Below the pieces are notes generated by a model. That model saw only the letters and a list, made by a program, of their open reading frames with translations. It searched no databases and had not been told where the DNA came from. From JAYWGN01 sp043778255 (GTDB taxonomy: Bacteria; Bacteroidota; Bacteroidia; Chitinophagales; Chitinophagaceae), in NCBI GenBank assembly GCA_043778255.1, contig JAYWGN010000044.1, forward strand, positions 1-25,395: a DNA stretch of 25,395 bases, written 5' to 3'. Both the position numbers and the translations under genes were made by a program. The first letter of the stretch is position 1. Every line of letters starts with the position of its first letter. Positions 21,888-25,395 of the stretch are shown in pieces.

Positions 21888-23633
21888 ATGCGATTTTTTA
21901 TATTACTCCTACTCTTATCAATTATTACATCCTTAAGCAATGCTCAGTCACCAAACCAAATAAAAAAAGAAGATAGCCTTTTAAAAATAATTAATACAAG
22001 TACCAACGAAAAAATACAATACAATCAATATAAATTACTAGCAAGACTATTTACCGGTGTTAACACTAATAAAGAAAACACTTACCTTAATAAAGCCTTG
22101 TTTATAGCTGAGCAAACAAGAGATAGAGAGTTTATTGTAACTTCTTGTTTGGATTATGTAGATATACAAAACACAATGATTGCATTAGCAGAAAGAAATG
22201 ATAATGCCTTACGCATTGCCGATAAAGGCATTGCAATGGGCAAAGAGGCACAGCTAAATGGTTTGACAGCCTTACTATTAACTAAAAAGGGAGCTATATA
22301 CCGTACAAAAGGTAACTTTACAGAAGCCATAAAATATAACGAAGAGGCAGAAAACTATAGCCAACTTTGTAACAGCGATTCCATTAAAATAATAACTACC
22401 ATTTCATTTGCTAATACCCTCATTGCAAAAGATGAAAACCTCGCTGCTTTTAAAAAATACATGAACGCCTTAAACACAGCAGAAGCAATTGGTAATGAAA
22501 AATTACAAATAAATTTGTATCGAAGTATTGCAGCATTTTATGCTAAAATAAACCAAGTGGAAAAAGCAAAAGATTACTATGCCAAGTATATAAATACCTC
22601 AAAAAAAATAAAAGAAGCCCAATTTGAACTTGATGCTTATTCAAATATTGCTATTTTTTATGCAAATATTAAAGATTTTACAACAGCAAGAGAGTACTTA
22701 AAAAAATATAATGAATTAGCCAAAACAATAAACGACAAAAACTTAATTGATAATGGTGCCCTTTTGGAAATAAATATATTGTTTGAAGAAGATGTAAAAA
22801 AAGCAGGTGCCTACTTAAAAGAAAACAGTAAAATAATTGACGATATGGAAAAGTTAGGTTACGCCTCAGATGCTTATCAAGGTAGAGCAATTATGTACTC
22901 ACTTAACAAAAATAAAGATAGTGCTGAGTTCTTTTACCAAAAAGCAAAAGCTTGTTTTAAGCCTAATGAAAGCCCTTACAAAATAATGAATTGGAACCAA
23001 TCGTATGCTAGCCATTTAGACAGATATAATGAAATACTGCCAGCAGGTAAACTAATGGAAACCAATTTGGCAATATCCGAAAGTTTAGGAAGCCTTACTT
23101 ACCAAAGAGATTATAGAACATATTTAGATTCCTTTTATGTAAAAACAAATAATAAAGAAAAGGAAGTAGCCAACAAACTTGCCCTATACAAAATAAGAGA
23201 TAGCCTCGATAAACAGCAAAAAGCCAACGAAGTATTAAGTATAGAAATTGATAGTGAAAACAAAAGAATGGAACGTGAAAATATAGTAAAAGAAGAAAAA
23301 CTGACTAAAAAACATAACCTTCAGTACATGGGTATTACAGCTGGCATACTATCATTATTTGTATTATTAGCTACCTTAGGTAGGCTAAGGGTAAAACCTT
23401 GGTTTATAAAAGCCTTAGGCTTTTTTTCGTTCATACTTTTATTTGAGTTTATAATATTATTAGCCGATAAACAAATACACCATATTACACATGGCGACCC
23501 ATTGCAAATACTACTAATTAAAATAATATTAATTGCAGTACTACTGCCATTACATCATTGGTTAGAGCATAAGGCTATACATTACATATTAAATAATCAA
23601 AAAAAACGAGTTAATACAACCAAGTTGTTATAA
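21888..23633 (+). CDS. TPR protein with C-terminal membrane domain
   Basis: A 581-aa protein. A signal peptide (cleavage after SNA, about residue 19) precedes a helical repeat domain of about 40-430 with several TPR-like units (for example TKKGAIYRTKGNFTEAIKYNEEAE and RSIAAFYAKINQVEKAKDYYAKY). A coiled, highly charged stretch (about 430-475) links to three hydrophobic segments at roughly 478-498, 505-526 and 540-557, with conserved-looking histidines (IHHITHGD, LHHWLEHKAIHYIL). The layout recalls Bacteroidota TPR sensor kinases, but no kinase or DNA-binding domain follows. It is probably a periplasmic TPR scaffold held in the inner membrane. Function unknown. Confidence 0.8.
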   Translation: MRFFILLLLLSIITSLSNAQSPNQIKKEDSLLKIINTSTNEKIQYNQYKLLARLFTGVNTNKENTYLNKALFIAEQTRDREFIVTSCLDYVDIQNTMIALAERNDNALRIADKGIAMGKEAQLNGLTALLLTKKGAIYRTKGNFTEAIKYNEEAENYSQLCNSDSIKIITTISFANTLIAKDENLAAFKKYMNALNTAEAIGNEKLQINLYRSIAAFYAKINQVEKAKDYYAKYINTSKKIKEAQFELDAYSNIAIFYANIKDFTTAREYLKKYNELAKTINDKNLIDNGALLEINILFEEDVKKAGAYLKENSKIIDDMEKLGYASDAYQGRAIMYSLNKNKDSAEFFYQKAKACFKPNESPYKIMNWNQSYASHLDRYNEILPAGKLMETNLAISESLGSLTYQRDYRTYLDSFYVKTNNKEKEVANKLALYKIRDSLDKQQKANEVLSIEIDSENKRMERENIVKEEKLTKKHNLQYMGITAGILSLFVLLATLGRLRVKPWFIKALGFFSFILLFEFIILLADKQIHHITHGDPLQILLIKIILIAVLLPLHHWLEHKAIHYILNNQKKRVNTTKLL

Positions 23634-23650
23634 TGTGTTATGACTTTTTA

Positions 23651-23667
23651 TAAAGCAAAATGCTTTA
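23651..23667 (+). terminator. Possible terminator after the TPR gene
   Basis: TAAAGCA (23651-23657) and TGCTTTA (23661-23667) form a 7-bp stem with an AAA loop. A T-run follows only after a further gap (from about 23678), so efficiency is uncertain. Confidence 0.4.
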
Positions 23668-24055
23668 AGAGTGTACTTTTTTTAATACCTATTAACTTAT
23701 TTAATTTTACATAATTTTCATCTGTTGCTAGTATATAGTTAATGTAAAATAATTTCATTACCCTATGCTTCATAATTTATCTATGTCTGTCATTAACCAA
23801 ATTAAAAGTAACATTAAAATTTTATAATTTTTTGCCATATTTAATACCACAATTTAAGAGAATGTAATCGCTTTTCAAAGAACTTTTTTTATTATGATAT
23901 TTATATAAAAGTTTGATATAATACCCCAAAACTACACTACCCGAATACCAGGTAAAAAAGTAACTATAAAGAACTGGGCAGAGCCCAGCACTAATGTTAC
24001 ACTTTTTATAGACCAGAGCCAGTGGGTTGCAATCTCGCTGCATTGCTACCTATAA
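23668..24055. other. Intergenic stretch without a recognisable gene
   Basis: The left part is plain AT-rich DNA. The right part (about 23970-24050) is less AT-rich and contains a perfect hairpin CTGGGC-AGA-GCCCAG at 23974-23988, followed by CCAGAGCCAGTGGGTTGCAA. It may be the remains of an interspersed repeat or a former gene end. A 73-codon open frame on the minus strand covers it, but has Cys-rich low-complexity content and no family look, so I do not call it. Confidence 0.5.
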
Positions 24056-24661
24056 CTATCCATAAGTTTTATTTGGATTATACTTTCCCAATTCTTTTTT
24101 AATAACTTCAAGATAATTATCGCATAAAAATACTCTATCAAATAATAGTGAGTCTGATGGCGAAAAGTCAACAACTTTAATTACAGCATTCAGTGACTTT
24201 GCAATTTGATATATAAACAATAGTGCTACTTCTGCTGCTAAAGTGGGGCTTTTTGAAAAATCAACTACAATTTTTGAATTGTTATTTCTGATTTTAGCTG
24301 CTAAAGTACTATCCAAAATCTGATCTATGCTTAATGTGTTTAATTTTGTTAAAGCTTCATTAACCCAATAATAAGCTGGCATATCGTCAGTTCCTGCTAC
24401 AAAATCAATACAAACCGGCCAAGGCTTAACCGGATAAGAATCAGTATTAATCTCACTAAATATTTCTGCATTACTTTTTTGTTTAAATTCATCGAATATG
24501 AAAATATCTGCATTAAATTCGTAAAAAGTAAAAAAATATTTATTTTTTTTGCTGAAATAATTATCTAACTTAGTTTCATTTGTTAGCCAAAACTCTGAAA
24601 TCAACTCGCTAATACTAAGTTTTTTCTTTTCTGTTGGTAATATGAAAAAAAGTCCAGTCAT
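24056..24661 (-). CDS. Unknown protein, candidate immunity protein
   Basis: A 201-aa soluble, acidic-looking protein without signal peptide or membrane segments. The N-terminal half has many aromatic residues (FTFYEFNADIFIFDEF, YPVKPWPVCIDFVAG). The C-terminal half alternates beta and helix (KIVVDFSKSPTLAAEVALLF, AVIKVVDFSPSDSLLFD). I recognise no family. Its start is 3 nt behind the stop of the gene before it on the same strand, so both are in one operon. Position after the C-terminal end of a large variable protein suggests an immunity role, but this is inference only. Confidence 0.65.
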   Translation of the reverse strand: MTGLFFILPTEKKKLSISELISEFWLTNETKLDNYFSKKNKYFFTFYEFNADIFIFDEFKQKSNAEIFSEINTDSYPVKPWPVCIDFVAGTDDMPAYYWVNEALTKLNTLSIDQILDSTLAAKIRNNNSKIVVDFSKSPTLAAEVALLFIYQIAKSLNAVIKVVDFSPSDSLLFDRVFLCDNYLEVIKKELGKYNPNKTYG

Positions 24662-24664
24662 AAA

Positions 24665-25395
24665 TTAATTTACTAAAATATAGTTATTAAAAATTACTTC
24701 TTCTCCTACCTTATCAATAATTTTAATTTGCTTAAAAACACCGGAAGGTCCAAATAAGATACCAAAACCATTGGGCAAATTGATGTTAGCATTATATTGT
24801 GCTACAATTTGTAACTTTGTTAAATTTACAGTATTTATTCTTAAGTAGGTATTTGCGTTACTATTAAAAGCACAGTACTCAACTATTTCCTTTACTCCTT
24901 TATCATATCCTTTCTTGATTTTATCTGCATTCGTTGCTATTGTTTCAAAAAGAGATCTTGAATCGGCAGTTTCAAGATATTTTAGAGAATATGGAATTTT
25001 TGTTGAATTGCTACTTAACGTGATGACTCCTTCAATTCCCTGTGTTGCAGAACTTCCTATATCGCCTGAAATTTTAACACCTCCTAATTGCCTAGCTAAC
25101 TGCTGAGCTTGCCCATATTCTTTCATCAAGAAGGAACCGGCCATTTTCGCATAACCTTCATTACTCAAAAAATTATACATTTGTTTATATAAGCTACTAA
25201 CTTTATCCGATGTATATTTAAAACCCGCATAATTGCCACTGTGTACAGCAATATAATTTTCCAACAACTGCCCATCCTTTGCAAAATCATCGAGTAAAGC
25301 GTATTTTTCTAAATCATTAGCAAATGTACTTGCTTTTGCTGCATCGGTACCTATGTATTTTAATAAATTTTCGAGGTTGGTTTTGCTTATGCTTT
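24665..25395 (-). CDS. C-terminal end of a larger protein, candidate polymorphic toxin (5' end beyond window)
   Basis: The frame is open to the window edge; at least 243 residues are visible, and the internal TTG at 25267 is not a credible start. The visible part begins SISKTNLENLLKYIGTDAAK, continues helical (LLDDFAKDGQLLENYIAVHSG), then has AGSFLMKEYGQAQQLARQLGG and a compact C-terminal domain. A segment EGVITL...IPYSLKYLE resembles the E...(S/D)xK layout of PD-(D/E)xK nucleases, though this is weak. A variable C-terminal domain followed closely by a small acidic gene is the usual layout of polymorphic toxin/immunity loci. The upstream part is needed to decide. Confidence 0.6.
   Translation of the reverse strand, partial: SISKTNLENLLKYIGTDAAKASTFANDLEKYALLDDFAKDGQLLENYIAVHSGNYAGFKYTSDKVSSLYKQMYNFLSNEGYAKMAGSFLMKEYGQAQQLARQLGGVKISGDIGSSATQGIEGVITLSSNSTKIPYSLKYLETADSRSLFETIATNADKIKKGYDKGVKEIVEYCAFNSNANTYLRINTVNLTKLQIVAQYNANINLPNGFGILFGPSGVFKQIKIIDKVGEEVIFNNYILVN

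Noticed and set aside
23822..24043. 73-codon minus-strand open frame
   Set aside because: It covers a hairpin-rich intergenic stretch, has no family resemblance, no convincing start context and an unlikely composition.
24010..24050. GGGTTGCAATC as part of a tRNA T-arm
   Set aside because: No acceptor stem, anticodon arm or D-arm can be drawn around it.

Overview
The window reads as chromosomal DNA from a low-GC member of the Bacteroidota, most like Chitinophagaceae or its relatives. Supporting signs are a GldB-type gliding lipoprotein beside glutamine-dependent NAD synthetase, a DUF2795 protein of the Bacteroidota type, many tiny lipoproteins, promoter -7 elements of the Bacteroidota form TAnnTTTG, almost no Shine-Dalgarno sequences, and GC-rich palindromic repeats scattered in AT-rich DNA. 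The species cannot be named from this.

Layout. 1-2463: a GC-rich repeat, a gamma-carbonic-anhydrase-like protein, a small lipoprotein, an unknown 97-aa protein, and rsgA (ribosome assembly GTPase) with a palindromic repeat fused into its 5' coding end. 2617-5975: nadE and gldB-like divergent from one another, then a small lipoprotein. 6123-9557: kbl (threonine/glycine metabolism), a tandem pair of tiny lipoproteins (42 and 45 aa), a secreted protein, a DUF2795 protein and a LolD-type ABC ATPase. 9558-12061: gatB followed after 2 nt by a di-heme cytochrome c peroxidase lipoprotein.

12014-13275 is the most striking part. A perfect 96-bp direct repeat, each copy carrying the 5' ends of both gatB and the next peptidase gene, brackets an AT-rich insert with an Abi_2 (AbiD/AbiF-like) HEPN gene. 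The gene is preceded by a possible structured RNA and is split by a -1 frameshift lying exactly on a T TTT TTC slippery heptamer. The ancestral state appears to be gatB and an M28 peptidase gene diverging from a 29-bp promoter region. The island apparently entered with a long target duplication that left both neighbours intact.

13257-17907: M28 peptidase, YqgE/AlgH, a two-PDZ secreted protein behind a 14-bp perfect palindrome, a secreted structural protein and a conserved unknown. 18146-18755: a PIN-domain toxin and small antitoxin-like gene, overlapping by 11 nt and flanked by an imperfect inverted repeat. 18911-21670: a 1-Cys peroxiredoxin divergent from an Rrf2 regulator with a cysteine cluster, then a methylmalonyl-CoA mutase catalytic subunit. 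21888-23633: a TPR membrane protein. 24056-25395: a two-gene unit cut by the window edge, resembling the end of a polymorphic toxin and its immunity gene.

The window is mostly housekeeping genes in short units, with three defence or conflict modules at gene boundaries: the Abi island, the PIN pair and the toxin/immunity-like pair. No tRNA, rRNA, CRISPR array or transposase was seen.
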